Source: an uncultured Oscillospiraceae bacterium (GTDB taxonomy: Bacteria; Bacillota; Clostridia; Oscillospirales; Ruminococcaceae). From it: 48,242 bases of DNA. The notes beneath the pieces are model-generated. The model saw nothing but the letters and a program-made list of their open reading frames with translations, did no database searches and was not told the origin of the DNA. The position numbers and the translations under genes were made by a program. This document shows, piece by piece, positions 34,621-43,554 of this stretch (within the stretch, counting starts at the first letter, position 1; each line of letters opens with the position of its first letter). Location: contig CASEAH010000064.1 of assembly GCA_949285935.1 (NCBI GenBank), positions 1 through 48,242 of the forward strand, written 5' to 3'.

Positions 34621-35154
34621 ATGAGTAATATCTGGCATGACATTTCTCCCAAGCGCATCTCTCCCGAAGACTTTATCGCCGTGGTGGAGATCCCCAAGGG
34701 CAGCAAAAAGAAATATGAACTGGACAAGGAAACCGGACTCATCATTCTGGACCGGATCCTTCACACTTCCACCCACTATCCCGCCAACTACGGCCTGATC
34801 CCCCGCACCTATGGCGATGACCGCGACCCCTTGGATGTGTTGATCCTCTGTGCCGAGCCTCTGGAACCTCTGACCCTGGTTCGGTGCTACCCCATTGGTA
34901 TGATCTCCATGATGGACGGCGGCCGCCGGGATGAAAAAATCATCGCCATTCCCTTCAGCGATCCTACCTACAACAGCTACACCGATATTTCCCAGCTGCC
35001 CGCTCACATCTTTGACGAAATGCGGCACTTCTTCACTGTCTACAAGGCTTTGGAAAACAAGGAGACGGTGGTGGATGAAGTCAGCGGCCGTGAATCCGCT
35101 GTAAAGGTGATCCAGGATTCCATCGACTCCTATGTGGAGCATTTTTGCCGCTGA
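34621..35154 (+). CDS. ppa: Inorganic diphosphatase (family I, soluble)
   Basis: This 177-residue cytosolic enzyme hydrolyses pyrophosphate from biosynthesis to two phosphates. Active-site motifs are EIPKGSKKKYE, the YPANYG element and the metal-binding DDRDPLDV (DxDxxD), with length typical of bacterial family I. AGGAAAGGAAG precedes the ATG. It follows the alcohol dehydrogenase gene by 65 bases with no visible terminator, so they may be co-transcribed. A terminator lies at 35281. Confidence 0.96.
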   Translation: MSNIWHDISPKRISPEDFIAVVEIPKGSKKKYELDKETGLIILDRILHTSTHYPANYGLIPRTYGDDRDPLDVLILCAEPLEPLTLVRCYPIGMISMMDGGRRDEKIIAIPFSDPTYNSYTDISQLPAHIFDEMRHFFTVYKALENKETVVDEVSGRESAVKVIQDSIDSYVEHFCR

Positions 35155-35280
35155 CCTCTTGCCGGGCCGGACAATCCGGCGGTGAGAGATTGCTTTGCCT
35201 GTTCATTTTGGGGGCCTTTTGTCAGTTGTGTCCCACTTAAAAAGGCTGCCCCAAAATGGTTTCCTGAAAAATAACGTACA

Positions 35281-35329
35281 AAAAACGGCGTCCCCCCGAG
35301 TTGCAATTTCTCGAAGGGACGCCGTTTTT
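35281..35329. terminator. Bidirectional terminator between ppa and a convergent lipoprotein gene
   Basis: AAAAACGGCGTCCC (35281-35294) pairs with GGGACGCCGTTTTT (35316-35329), with inner CGAG/CTCG. A and T runs flank both sides, as expected between convergent genes. Confidence 0.9.
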
Positions 35330-35432
35330 GCAAAAGCGTGCCAGTCCGCCGGTTTTGGCCTGAAGGGCGGTTCCGGCATCTTCACAAAGGAGCCCTGCCA
35401 AAGGGTACTCCTCTGTAGCTCTGTCTGAGGAA

Positions 35433-36254
35433 TCACTGGGCACTGCTCTGGCTGCTTTGGGAACTCAGAGGGACGCCTTCATCCAGCTCTCCCTCCAGTG
35501 GGGCCATCCGCCGGATCTCCAGCGCGCTGCCCTGAGGCGGGATGCTCATGGTGGCCACCCCGCGGTGGTAGATGTTCAGCTCGTCTCCGGGCTGCAGCTC
35601 CTCCACAGACAGACCCAGCCGCCACTGGGTCTGGGGCGCATAGTGAAAGACAAATTGCTCAAGTGCGTCTTCCCCGGGATCACCGGTCTGCGCCGCATCC
35701 AAAGCGCGCATCACCAGGGAACCCTCCCCTTCCTTATCGCCGGGACGCACTTCCACCACCACGCCGTTATAGTTGGTGGATTCCTCCGGGAGCAGCTTGG
35801 CTGCCGAAATGGCTGCCACATAGGGAACATCTTCTTCCAGGGCGCAGGAAAGGCCGCTGTAATACAGCTCCACCTGATCGCCTACCTGCAGCTGGGCAGG
35901 GTCAAAATCCATCCGGGTGTTTTGGTCAAAAGTCACGGTAAGCGCGCCATACCCCGAACCGGGAGCGCCCATAAGCGTATAGGTAGTCACCTGGCCCGCC
36001 GTACCGATTTCGGCGATCGTCCCCCGGTGGAAGGCGGCATCCATGACCGGCTCCGCTCCCCCGGTGGGGGCGATCTCCTCTTCTGACCTACCGGGAAGCT
36101 GCTGGCTTTGGGAGGAACTGGAAGAGGAGGATTCTTCCGGTTGGGAAGAAGAGGTTTGCGACTGAGGGGTTTCTCCGGTACCGGCGCAGCCTGCCAGAAG
36201 GCTGACCAGCAGGACTGCACTCACAAGCCGTCCCAGGAACATATTTCTTTTCAT
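35433..36254 (-). CDS. Lipoprotein with two related beta-rich modules, function unknown
   Basis: This 273-residue product has a lipoprotein signal (lipobox LLAGC, Cys22) and a Ser/Gln/Glu-rich linker to about residue 60. Two similar modules follow: one of about 75-150 with VTFDQNTRMDFDPAQLQVGDQVELYYSG, and one of about 160-250 with FVFHYAPQTQWRLGLSVEELQPGDELNIYHRG. Each has the pattern F-x5-T-x-L-x-(V/P)GD-(Q/E)-x-(V/L)-x-(L/I)-Y, suggesting duplicated small beta-barrels. It is probably surface-anchored. AAAGGCGG precedes the ATG. No family is recognised. Confidence 0.8.
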   Translation of the reverse strand: MKRNMFLGRLVSAVLLVSLLAGCAGTGETPQSQTSSSQPEESSSSSSSQSQQLPGRSEEEIAPTGGAEPVMDAAFHRGTIAEIGTAGQVTTYTLMGAPGSGYGALTVTFDQNTRMDFDPAQLQVGDQVELYYSGLSCALEEDVPYVAAISAAKLLPEESTNYNGVVVEVRPGDKEGEGSLVMRALDAAQTGDPGEDALEQFVFHYAPQTQWRLGLSVEELQPGDELNIYHRGVATMSIPPQGSALEIRRMAPLEGELDEGVPLSSQSSQSSAQ

Positions 36255-37167
36255 TTATATTTCCGCCTTTCTGTTTGGTTCTGTCCATATAGTGGCGGAA
36301 AAAGAAAAATTTTCTGCAAGACATAGAAAATTTTTATATTTTCCCCATCTGTTCTTCCAGCTGAGCTACACGCCCAAATCAACAGTTCCATAAGCGAAAC
36401 AGAAAAATAAAGCAATATGAAATTATAAATATGGCAGAAAACCGAACTCTTTGCTCTCCCGGCTGATCCACAGCCTCCCTTTATCCCAATGTCCTTTCCC
36501 GCGCCGCTTTTGCAGAGACGATCCTGAGTCTGTGCTGCGCCATCCGCCCAGGCTTTAAAGGCTTATCGCCGCAGCCGGGGACATCAGGCGAATCCGGCAA
36601 TGCCAAAACCATCTATGTCTCTTGTTTGATTTCCGGTAAAGAACGAATACCCTGGCAAAACGGGGGCTTGGGGAAATTGGGGGTTCTCTGCCCGCATTTT
36701 CAAAATGTTGGGAGAACCGATAAAATCCGGAAATTCTGAATTTTGCCTCTACCGGCCGCCGCTGGCAGCATGACAGCTCCGATGCTTCCTGCCTGGGTCT
36801 GCTACAGGCGTCGGTCTTAAAACATCCGGATTTTTTGTAATCTTTTGTCTCGTACCCGCAAAAGGGCCCCACGCTGAGACAGCGTCCATGAGCCCCAGCC
36901 AACCGTCCCATGGCTGCTGAAGACAAAATTTTGCGGAACATCCAGATGGATATCATCAGCATTTTGTGACAGCCAAAGGAAGATGCTGTTCCCCAAATGG
37001 AGAAAGCTTTTGGGAAGGGGTTGCTGCAAAATACAATGGAGGTTTACATAAAGGACGAGATGCAAGCAATGAAAACCGGCCCTCAAAGAAAGCGGTTCTG
37101 CTTCTTTTTGGGGCCTATTTTTATGCCATTCTTTGTCAGCGGGATTATTTTGCTGCAGCCCCTTTGC
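36255..37167. other. Long intergenic region, no gene recognised apart from a tRNA-like fragment
   Basis: About 900 bases without a supportable gene; the first 180 are clearly more AT-rich than the neighbourhood. A 5' tRNA-like fragment lies at 36343-36375 on the minus strand. Other frames of 60-135 codons lack ribosome sites and family-like composition. Confidence 0.5.
36343..36375 (-). pseudogene. 5' tRNA-like fragment (acceptor strand plus D arm)
   Basis: Read on the minus strand from 36375 the sequence is GGGCGTGTAGCTCAG followed by CTGGAAGAAC, matching the first 25 or so bases of many tRNAs (seven-base acceptor strand, TA, then a D arm with GCTC/GAAC). No anticodon arm, T arm or 3' acceptor strand follows, so it is a remnant and not a gene. 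Confidence 0.5.
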
Positions 37168-37213
37168 TATAAAAGCGCCGGCGCCCATTTACCCGGGTAC
37201 CGGCGCTTTTATA
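37168..37213 (-). terminator. Terminator of the DUF1858 gene
   Basis: TATAAAAGCGCCGG (37168-37181) pairs with CCGGCGCTTTTATA (37200-37213). On the minus strand it lies 26 bases past the stop and ends in a T-rich arm. Confidence 0.8.
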
Positions 37214-37239
37214 GATTTTCCAGAGATTTTTTCAAAAAC

Positions 37240-37437
37240 TCACTCTGCCACCGCTGCATTAAGGGCTTCCATCAAACGGGGAACATCAATGCCGTGGGCG
37301 CGGGCGCCTTCTCCCACGCTTTCAAAGTGGGCGGCGGCGCATCCGATGCAGCCCATACCCGCTTTCTGCAGGACTTCAATGGTCTGGGGATATTTTTGTA
37401 CCAGCTCCATGATGCCGATTTCTTCCGTAATTTTCAT
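37240..37437 (-). CDS. DUF1858 domain protein (hybrid-cluster-associated disulfide domain)
   Basis: This 65-residue protein matches the DUF1858 pattern: ITEEIGIMELVQKYPQTIEVLQKAGMGCIGCAAAHFESVGEGARAHGID. The CxGC pair at about residues 29-32 could form a redox disulfide or bind a metal. Members occur alone or fused to hybrid cluster and other redox proteins in anaerobes, with unknown function. AAAGGAATAC precedes the ATG at 37437, while the longer frame to 37497 lacks support. It has its own terminator. Confidence 0.88.
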   Translation of the reverse strand: MKITEEIGIMELVQKYPQTIEVLQKAGMGCIGCAAAHFESVGEGARAHGIDVPRLMEALNAAVAE

Positions 37438-37661
37438 TTTGTATTCCTTTCCGCCACACGGAGCAGCCTGCACGGAGGACAACTCTGCGGCTCCCAATTT
37501 TCAAGTCAAAGTATACCCTTGCCAGACAGCCTTGTCAACAGCAGGACTCTATTCGTCCGTTTTTGGATAAGGCTCCAGAGGCATTGGTGTTTTAATACAA
37601 AATCTCCTCTTTTTTTGCCCTGTATTTCTGTGTTCAAGCCCAATATTTTTTCAAAAAAAGG

Positions 37662-37691
37662 TTATGCTTTCCCCCTCGCCTGTGCTATAAT
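37662..37691 (+). promoter_or_regulatory. Promoter of pyrG
   Basis: TTATGC (37662-37667), 18-base spacer, TATAAT (37686-37691). The predicted start near 37698 lacks a run of G residues. Confidence 0.6.
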
Positions 37692-37767
37692 ACAGTATCA
37701 TAAAAAAATCTTTGCCGGCTACCCCATGGGCGGAGGCCACGCAAAGGCAGTTATGATGGTGGGTCGT

Positions 37768-37789
37768 CGCCGGGGCACACACCCCGGCG
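37768..37789 (+). other. GC-rich hairpin in the pyrG leader
   Basis: CGCCGGGG (37768-37775) pairs with CCCCGGCG (37782-37789) around CACACA, 35 bases before pyrG. The following bases are only moderately T-rich (TCTGCATTTGT), so a weak attenuator is possible but not shown. Confidence 0.4.
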
Positions 37790-37823
37790 TCTGCATTTGT
37801 AATGGGAAAGGACTGAAAAAAGG

Positions 37824-39422
37824 ATGGAAAAAAAGTATGTATTCGTCACAGGCGGCGTGGTATCCGGCCTGGGAAAAGGGATTACCGCCGCTTCTCTGGG
37901 CAGGCTGCTGAAGGCCCGGGGTCTTAAAGTCGCAGCCCAAAAGCTGGATCCGTATATCAACGTGGACCCCGGCACCATGAGCCCCTACCAGCACGGAGAG
38001 GTGTTTGTCACTGAGGATGGAGCGGAAACCGATCTGGATCTGGGGCATTACGAGCGTTTTATCGACGAAGATCTGAACAAATTTTCCAACCTCACTACCG
38101 GTAAGGTTTACTGGAATGTCCTGAACAAAGAGCGGGCGGGAGAATATCTGGGCGAAACCGTCCAGGTCATCCCCCACATCACCAACGAGATCAAATCCTT
38201 TATCTATTCCGTCGGCTCCGCCTCGGACGCCGATGTGATCATCACGGAAATCGGAGGCACCGCCGGAGACATTGAAAGCCAGCCGTTTCTGGAGGCGATC
38301 CGCCAGGTTTCTCTGGAGGTTGGGCGGAACAACTGTATCTTCCTTCACGTCACCCTGGTGCCCTATCTCAAAAGCTCCGGCGAGCACAAGTCCAAGCCTA
38401 CCCAGCATTCTGTCAAGGAGCTTCAGTCCATGGGGATCGCTCCCAACATCATTGTACTCCGCTGCGATGAACCTTTGGAAGATTCCATCCGGCAAAAAAT
38501 CTCCCTTTTCTGCAATGTGCGGCCTGACTGCGTCATTGAAAACCGGACTCTGCCTGTCCTGTACCAGGCGCCCATGATGCTGGAGGAACAGCATCTGGCG
38601 GACATTGTGTGCCGGGAGCTTTCCATTGAGGCAGGGCCTGCCGATCTTACCCAGTGGCAGTCCATGCTGGACCGGATCGCCTGCCGCAGCAAGGAGGTCC
38701 GGATCGCTCTGGTGGGAAAATATGTCCAACTTCATGACGCCTACCTGTCGGTGGCTGAGGCCCTGCGTCACGGCGGGTACGAAAACGGCGCAGTGGTGGA
38801 TATCCGGTGGGTGGATTCCCAGCTGCTGACGGAAGAAAACGCAGACGCCATGCTGGCGGGTTGCACCGGTATCCTGGTGCCGGGAGGCTTCGGCGACCGG
38901 GGAGTGGAGGGAATGATCGTGGCCGGGAATTATGCCCGCCGTCAAAACATCCCCTACCTGGGCATCTGCCTGGGCATGCAGACGGCGGTCATCGGATTTG
39001 CCCGGGATGTTCTGGGGCTTTCCGGGGCCAATTCCCGGGAGTTTGCCCCGGATGGCCCCCATCCGGTCATCGACCTGATGCCGGATCAACAGGGGAACCT
39101 CCCCAAAGGCGGAACCATGCGTCTGGGCGCCTATCCCTGCCAGATCTGCCCGGGCAGTCTCATGGACCGTGCCTACGGCGTTTCTCAAATCATGGAGCGG
39201 CACCGGCACCGTTATGAGCTGAACAACCTCTACCGGCCGGCTTTGGAAAAGGCCGGCATGAAAATCACCGGTTTTTCCCCTGACCAGCGTCTCGCTGAGG
39301 CGGTAGAGGTTCCCTCCTGCCGTTTCTTCGTGGGGGTCCAGTATCATCCGGAATTCAAGAGCCGCCCCAATAAGGCCCACCCGCTTTTCCGGGACTTTGT
39401 CAAAGCCGCTTTGTCCGGCTGA
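37824..39422 (+). CDS. pyrG: CTP synthase
   Basis: This 532-residue cytosolic enzyme makes CTP from UTP, ATP and glutamine. The N-terminal amidoligase domain begins [17 protein letters not shown] and carries [15 protein letters not shown] and [11 protein letters not shown]. The C-terminal glutamine amidotransferase domain has nucleophile Cys382 (GICLGMQ) and His508/Glu510 (YHPEF). The length matches the family. It is preceded by a promoter, a leader of about 125 bases and AAAGGAC. No other pyrimidine gene is nearby. Confidence 0.98.
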   Translation: MEKKYVFVTGGVVSGLGKGITAASLGRLLKARGLKVAAQKLDPYINVDPGTMSPYQHGEVFVTEDGAETDLDLGHYERFIDEDLNKFSNLTTGKVYWNVLNKERAGEYLGETVQVIPHITNEIKSFIYSVGSASDADVIITEIGGTAGDIESQPFLEAIRQVSLEVGRNNCIFLHVTLVPYLKSSGEHKSKPTQHSVKELQSMGIAPNIIVLRCDEPLEDSIRQKISLFCNVRPDCVIENRTLPVLYQAPMMLEEQHLADIVCRELSIEAGPADLTQWQSMLDRIACRSKEVRIALVGKYVQLHDAYLSVAEALRHGGYENGAVVDIRWVDSQLLTEENADAMLAGCTGILVPGGFGDRGVEGMIVAGNYARRQNIPYLGICLGMQTAVIGFARDVLGLSGANSREFAPDGPHPVIDLMPDQQGNLPKGGTMRLGAYPCQICPGSLMDRAYGVSQIMERHRHRYELNNLYRPALEKAGMKITGFSPDQRLAEAVEVPSCRFFVGVQYHPEFKSRPNKAHPLFRDFVKAALSG

Positions 39423-39460
39423 CCGGGGTACAGGCGGGAAGAATCACCAGCCGCCTTTCA

Positions 39461-40468
39461 TCAGGCGTTTCCCAGCTGCGGCTCCGACAGCTCGATGAGA
39501 TAGGTGTCTCCAATAAAGGAATCCGCCCAAACCTCCGTATACACCAGACGGAACCGGTCCTTTTCCGAAGGCGCAGCAAAATACAGCCTTCCCGAAACCT
39601 CTTCGCCATCCGCCATGGTCCACTGGTCTTCCAGCTGGTCCTCAAAGCTTTTTACAAAGCCCGGATCCCATTCATCCTCGCCGGAGCCCCATTCCAGGGT
39701 GAAGTCGGAGGTAAACATCTCAATGTCCTCCCCAAAGGTATTGCGGATGGTAATATCCACCATTACAAAATCCATTCCGGGGATGCCTGTCTCATAGCCG
39801 CCGATCTGGGAGGATTTTTCAACGCCGTCCACCCGCACCTCAAAGAAGGCGGTTTTTGCCGTATCGCCCATCCCCAGGATGTAGGAATGGCCGGTAGAAC
39901 GGCCGTTGGCCTCCGGAGCCACATATTCATAGCCGGAGTCATCGGCGGTAAAATTCATAATATAGGTGTCGCCTACAAAATCGTCATCCCAATACTCCTG
40001 GAAGACCAGGGAAAATTCTGTCTGATCCACCGGGCAGTCAAAAACCAACGTGCCTCGGACCGTCTCGCCGTAGGCCATCTCCCATTCGTCCTCCAGCTGG
40101 TCGCCGCTGAACTTGGCATAAGGGTTTTCGGGCTGGGAGCATCCCTCCCATTCCAGCTGGAAGTCGGTGGTGGCCATGGGCATCAACTGTTCCGAATCCA
40201 GCACATTCTCCACCGACACGTCCACCACCAGAAATGCCCTGTCCACATATTCGGGGTAGTAGCCGTCCAGCGTTCCCACAATGAAAGCGTCATGGACCGT
40301 CAGAGCAAAAAAGGAGTTGGTTTGTGTGTCGGGAGCCTGCGCGGTATAGGTATTGCCCGACCCGCGCCCCTGGGATTCCAGCAGATTCCCCAATTGGCTG
40401 ATCCCGCACCCTGAAAGGTTCACAGCCATAACAACTGCGGTGAAAAGCGCCATTATTCGATGCATCAT
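39461..40468 (-). CDS. Lipoprotein with two tandem immunoglobulin-like (DUF4352-type) modules
   Basis: This 335-residue protein has a lipoprotein signal (lipobox NLSGC, Cys21) and a linker. Two repeats follow, about 50-170 and 195-330, sharing QLEDEWEMAYGE-x-VRGTLVFD-x-P with QLEDQWTMADGEEVSGRLYF-x-AP, and FVGDTYIM with FIGDTYLI. They resemble the telomeric-repeat-factor-like or DUF4352 extracellular domains common in Gram-positive lipoproteins; this assignment is from pattern only. Composition is strongly acidic (many Asp, Glu, Trp). The start could be either of two adjacent ATG codons. A palindrome lies about 50 bases upstream. Confidence 0.82.
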   Translation of the reverse strand: MMHRIMALFTAVVMAVNLSGCGISQLGNLLESQGRGSGNTYTAQAPDTQTNSFFALTVHDAFIVGTLDGYYPEYVDRAFLVVDVSVENVLDSEQLMPMATTDFQLEWEGCSQPENPYAKFSGDQLEDEWEMAYGETVRGTLVFDCPVDQTEFSLVFQEYWDDDFVGDTYIMNFTADDSGYEYVAPEANGRSTGHSYILGMGDTAKTAFFEVRVDGVEKSSQIGGYETGIPGMDFVMVDITIRNTFGEDIEMFTSDFTLEWGSGEDEWDPGFVKSFEDQLEDQWTMADGEEVSGRLYFAAPSEKDRFRLVYTEVWADSFIGDTYLIELSEPQLGNA

Positions 40469-40512
40469 GCCTCATATTCCCTTTCCGCCCTCAGGGCAGT
40501 TACTGTTTCACT

Positions 40513-40527
40513 GCTATACAGTATAGC
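40513..40527. promoter_or_regulatory. Perfect 15-bp palindrome upstream of the DUF4352-type lipoprotein gene
   Basis: GCTATAC-A-GTATAGC, seven-base arms around one base. Read toward the minus-strand gene it contains TATACT, a usable -10 box, so a repressor bound here would block the promoter. Confidence 0.5.
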
Positions 40528-40958
40528 TGTTTGCGGTCCTTCCGTCAATTTCTCCCAAGCTGGAGTCCTGGAAAATCTTTTGGGAAGCGGCTGCGCAAAG
40601 CATGGGGGGCAGCCGGGAGATTTGGTCCTTTTCCGGATTTTTCTCCCGGGATTGCCGGACATCCCCGGCAGCTTCGATACCGGCGCCCAAGCCCTCTCTC
40701 ATAGGTATTTTTCGCCTGTTAGCGGCCGTCTGTTTGCAGGGTTTTCTGAGAGGAACCCATCGGGCTTTGGGCTGCCACTTTTCCCGGCAGAGGTCCCTAT
40801 TTCACAAACCGCTGGAATCAAAAATATGCACCTGATTTTGCTCTCAAATTGGGAGGAAAGATAAAAGGGCGGGAAAAGGGGCAGCTATTTCACACCCGCC
40901 CCGGGGTCCGTCCGGAAGCCAGCAAAGGTTTGCCGGGAGCGACTGTCTTTCCCATATG
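40528..40958. other. Intergenic region without recognised gene
   Basis: About 430 bases between the lipoprotein promoter and the liv terminator. No ribosome site with a plausible product was found on either strand. Confidence 0.5.
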
Positions 40959-40993
40959 AAAAAGAGAGACGCCCAGTGGGCGTCTCTCTTTTT
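40959..40993 (-). terminator. Terminator of the livHMGF operon
   Basis: AAAAAGAGAGACGCCC (40959-40974) pairs perfectly with GGGCGTCTCTCTTTTT (40978-40993) around AGT. On the minus strand it lies 15 bases past livF and ends in TTTTT. Confidence 0.93.
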
Positions 40994-41007
40994 CGCTTTC
41001 TTATTCA

Positions 41008-41712
41008 TCAGGCGCCCAGATAGGCTTTGCGCACCTGGTCGTTGTCCATCAGGTCTTTGGCGCTGCCCTCCATCACCACATTGCCCGTCTCCAGCACATA
41101 GGCCCGGTGGGCAATGGAAAGGGCCATCTTGGCGTTCTGCTCTACCAGCAGCACCGTCATGCCCGACTGGTTCAGTTCCTGAATGATTTTGAATATCTCT
41201 TTGACCAGCAGGGGCGAAAGGCCCATGGATGGCTCGTCCAGCAGCAAAATCCGGGGGCGGGACATCAGGGCCCGGCCCATAGCCAGCATCTGCTGTTCGC
41301 CGCCGGACAGGGTCCCCGCCAGCTGCCTGCGCCGCTCCTTCAGGCGGGGGAAGCGGCGGAACACATCTTCCATATCCTGCTGGATCTGGTCCTTATCCTT
41401 CCTGAAATAGGCTCCCATCTCCAGGTTTTCCTCCACCGACATGGAGGCAAAAATCCTCCGGCCCTCGGGAACATGGGCCATTCCCATTGTAACGATCTTG
41501 TGGGGCTCCACGGAGGTCAGCTCCGTATCCCCCAGAACGATCTGCCCGGAGGCCGCTTTTTTCAGCCCGGTAATGGTGTGGAGGATGGTGGTTTTGCCCG
41601 CGCCGTTGGCGCCGATGAGAGAAACCACTTCTCCCTCCCGCACCTCCAGGCTGACGTCGTGGATGGCGTGGATGGCGCCGTAATAGACATTAAGTCCCGA
41701 TACTTTCAGCAT
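41008..41712 (-). CDS. livF: Branched-chain amino acid ABC transporter ATP-binding protein LivF
   Basis: This 234-residue ATPase is of the HAAT import family. Walker A GANGAGKT is at residues 34-41, the signature is LSGGEQQMLAMGRALM, Walker B is ILLLDEPSMGLSP and the end is YLGA. The AHVPEGRRIF segment is typical of LivF. It follows livG after 14 bases and is the last gene of the operon. Confidence 0.96.
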   Translation of the reverse strand: MLKVSGLNVYYGAIHAIHDVSLEVREGEVVSLIGANGAGKTTILHTITGLKKAASGQIVLGDTELTSVEPHKIVTMGMAHVPEGRRIFASMSVEENLEMGAYFRKDKDQIQQDMEDVFRRFPRLKERRRQLAGTLSGGEQQMLAMGRALMSRPRILLLDEPSMGLSPLLVKEIFKIIQELNQSGMTVLLVEQNAKMALSIAHRAYVLETGNVVMEGSAKDLMDNDQVRKAYLGA

Positions 41713-41726
41713 GCTCCGTCTGCCTC

Positions 41727-42500
41727 CTATTCCGCACCCAGATAGGCGCCGATGACTTTGGGATCGTTGGCTACCTCAAAGGGGGTTCCGGCGGAAATGA
41801 TCCTGCCGTAATCAATGACCACGATCCGCTCACAGATGCTCATCACCAGGCTCATATCGTGTTCGATCAGAAGGATGGAAACCTTGAATCGGTCCCGAAT
41901 GACGGTGATCGCCTCCATCAGTTCGGCAGTTTCGGTGGGGTTCATGCCCGCCGCCGGCTCATCCAGAAGCAGCAGCCGTGCTCCCGTCGCCACCGCCCGG
42001 GCAATCTCCAGTTTCCGCTGGCGGCCATAGGGCAGGTTGGCGGCCAGATCCTGTGCCATATCCTCCATATGGAATACCGACAGGATTTCCCGGGCTTTGC
42101 GGTCGATCTCCGCTTCTTCCCGCCAGTAGGAACCCAGCCGCAAAATCGCCGCGGGCACCGAATATTTCATATGCTGGTTGCAGGCTACCTTAACATTGTC
42201 AATGACCGAAAGATCCTTGAAAAGCCGGATGTTCTGGAAGGTACGGGCGATTCCTTCCCGGGCCATCTCATGGGGTTTTTTGCCCAGCATGGCCTTTTCT
42301 CCCAGATAGATCATTCCTTCCGTGGGCCGGTATACGCCGGTAAGAAGGTTGAAAATGGTCGTTTTGCCCGCACCGTTGGGGCCGATCAGCCCTACCAGCT
42401 CTCCGTCATACATCTCCAGGTTAAAGCCTTCCACTGCCTTAAGGCCGCCGAAGGTGATCCCCAGGTTTTCCGCCCGGAGGATGGGTTTGCGCTCCGCCAT
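41727..42500 (-). CDS. livG: Branched-chain amino acid ABC transporter ATP-binding protein LivG
   Basis: This 257-residue ATPase is the partner of LivF. Walker A is GPNGAGKTT, followed by the LivG-typical ARTFQNIRLF, signature LPYGRQRKLEIARAVA (LivG-type variant of LSGGQ), Walker B LLLLDEPAAGMNPTE and H loop IEHDMSLVM. The ATG at 42500 overlaps the livM stop (GTGATG), so translation is coupled; GTG three bases earlier is an alternative start. Confidence 0.96.
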   Translation of the reverse strand: MAERKPILRAENLGITFGGLKAVEGFNLEMYDGELVGLIGPNGAGKTTIFNLLTGVYRPTEGMIYLGEKAMLGKKPHEMAREGIARTFQNIRLFKDLSVIDNVKVACNQHMKYSVPAAILRLGSYWREEAEIDRKAREILSVFHMEDMAQDLAANLPYGRQRKLEIARAVATGARLLLLDEPAAGMNPTETAELMEAITVIRDRFKVSILLIEHDMSLVMSICERIVVIDYGRIISAGTPFEVANDPKVIGAYLGAE

Positions 42501-43549
42501 CACCTGCCACCTTCTTTCTGAGATTTGTGGGCCGGCCGGCCCGGGACAGCGGCCTTGCGGGGCATTTTCCTGCCGGTGACCAGTGCCGCAGCCCTTTCCA
42601 GCAGCCGGTTCAGGGAGAATTCATACCGTCCCAGCAGCCCGGAGGGCTTAAAGATCATCATGGCAATGAGAGCCAGGGAGTAAATGATCATCCGGTAATC
42701 GGAGAAGACCCGAAGCAGCTCAGGCAGGGCGGTGAGGCCCACAGCGGCCACGATGGAACCGGTCAGGGAGCCCATTCCGCCCAGCACCACCATTACCAGG
42801 ATGTCGATGGATTTGTTGAAGTTAAAGGTGGAGGCGCCCAGGACGGTGTAGTACTGGGCGTAGATCCCGCCGGCCACCCCGGCAAAAAACGCCGCCATAA
42901 CAAAAGCCATCACTTTATAATAGGTATTGTTGATGCCGGAGGCTTCGGAAGCGATGTCATCCTCCCGGATGGCCATAATGGCCCGGCCGTGGCGGGAGCG
43001 GACAAAGGTAAACATCACCGTTACCGAGCATACCATGACCACAAACACCACATTGAGGGTGGCCAGCTTGGGGATTCCCTTCAGGCCCTGGGCGCCGCCG
43101 GTAATGCTGAGGTTCTCGATGATGGAGCGGATAATCTCGCCAAAGCCCAGGGTGATGATAGCCAGATAGTCTCCCTTGAGGCGCAGGGCAGGTACGCCCA
43201 CCAGCAAGCCGAAAAAGGCTGCCAGCAGGCCCCCTACCACCAGGGAAATGAGGAACCGGGGGCCATCGGGGATCTGGGGCAGGTTCATGGAAAAAAGCGC
43301 GGCGGTATAGGCGCCGATGGACATAAACCCGGCATGTCCCAATGCGATCTGCCCCAGGACTCCGGTAGTCAGGTTCAGGGAGGTGGCCAGAATAATATTG
43401 ATGAAAATGAGCATCAGGATACCCTGCTGTGTGCGTCCCAGCACCCGCTGGGCCACCATCTCATTGAGAAGCAAAAACAGGAGGATCAGTGCCGCCAGAT
43501 TGATGAGGTATGCCTTGAGGGTCTGGGGGATTTTCCAGATTATTTTCAT
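42500..43549 (-). CDS. livM: Branched-chain amino acid ABC transporter permease LivM
   Basis: This 349-residue membrane permease has about nine hydrophobic segments. Conserved blocks include LNLTTGVLGQIALGHAGFMSIGAYTAAL near residue 60, GDYLAIITLGFGEIIR near 130 and the EAA-like VRSRHGRAIMAIREDDIASEASGI. The ATG at 43549 is preferred over GTG at 43558, which would overlap livH, because AGAAGG is better spaced for it. The C-terminal tail of about 30 residues is basic. Confidence 0.95.
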   Translation of the reverse strand: MKIIWKIPQTLKAYLINLAALILLFLLLNEMVAQRVLGRTQQGILMLIFINIILATSLNLTTGVLGQIALGHAGFMSIGAYTAALFSMNLPQIPDGPRFLISLVVGGLLAAFFGLLVGVPALRLKGDYLAIITLGFGEIIRSIIENLSITGGAQGLKGIPKLATLNVVFVVMVCSVTVMFTFVRSRHGRAIMAIREDDIASEASGINNTYYKVMAFVMAAFFAGVAGGIYAQYYTVLGASTFNFNKSIDILVMVVLGGMGSLTGSIVAAVGLTALPELLRVFSDYRMIIYSLALIAMMIFKPSGLLGRYEFSLNRLLERAAALVTGRKMPRKAAVPGRPAHKSQKEGGR

Positions 43550-43554
43550 CTTTC

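Noticed and set aside
36555-37188. Overlapping minus-strand frames of 123-135 codons in the long intergenic region
   Set aside because: They have no ribosome sites, irregular composition and no family resemblance; treated as chance frames.
37698-37823. Bacillus-type pyrG attenuation by reiterative G addition
   Set aside because: The predicted transcript start lacks the GGGC sequence and the leader hairpin lacks a strong T tract, so that mechanism is not supported.
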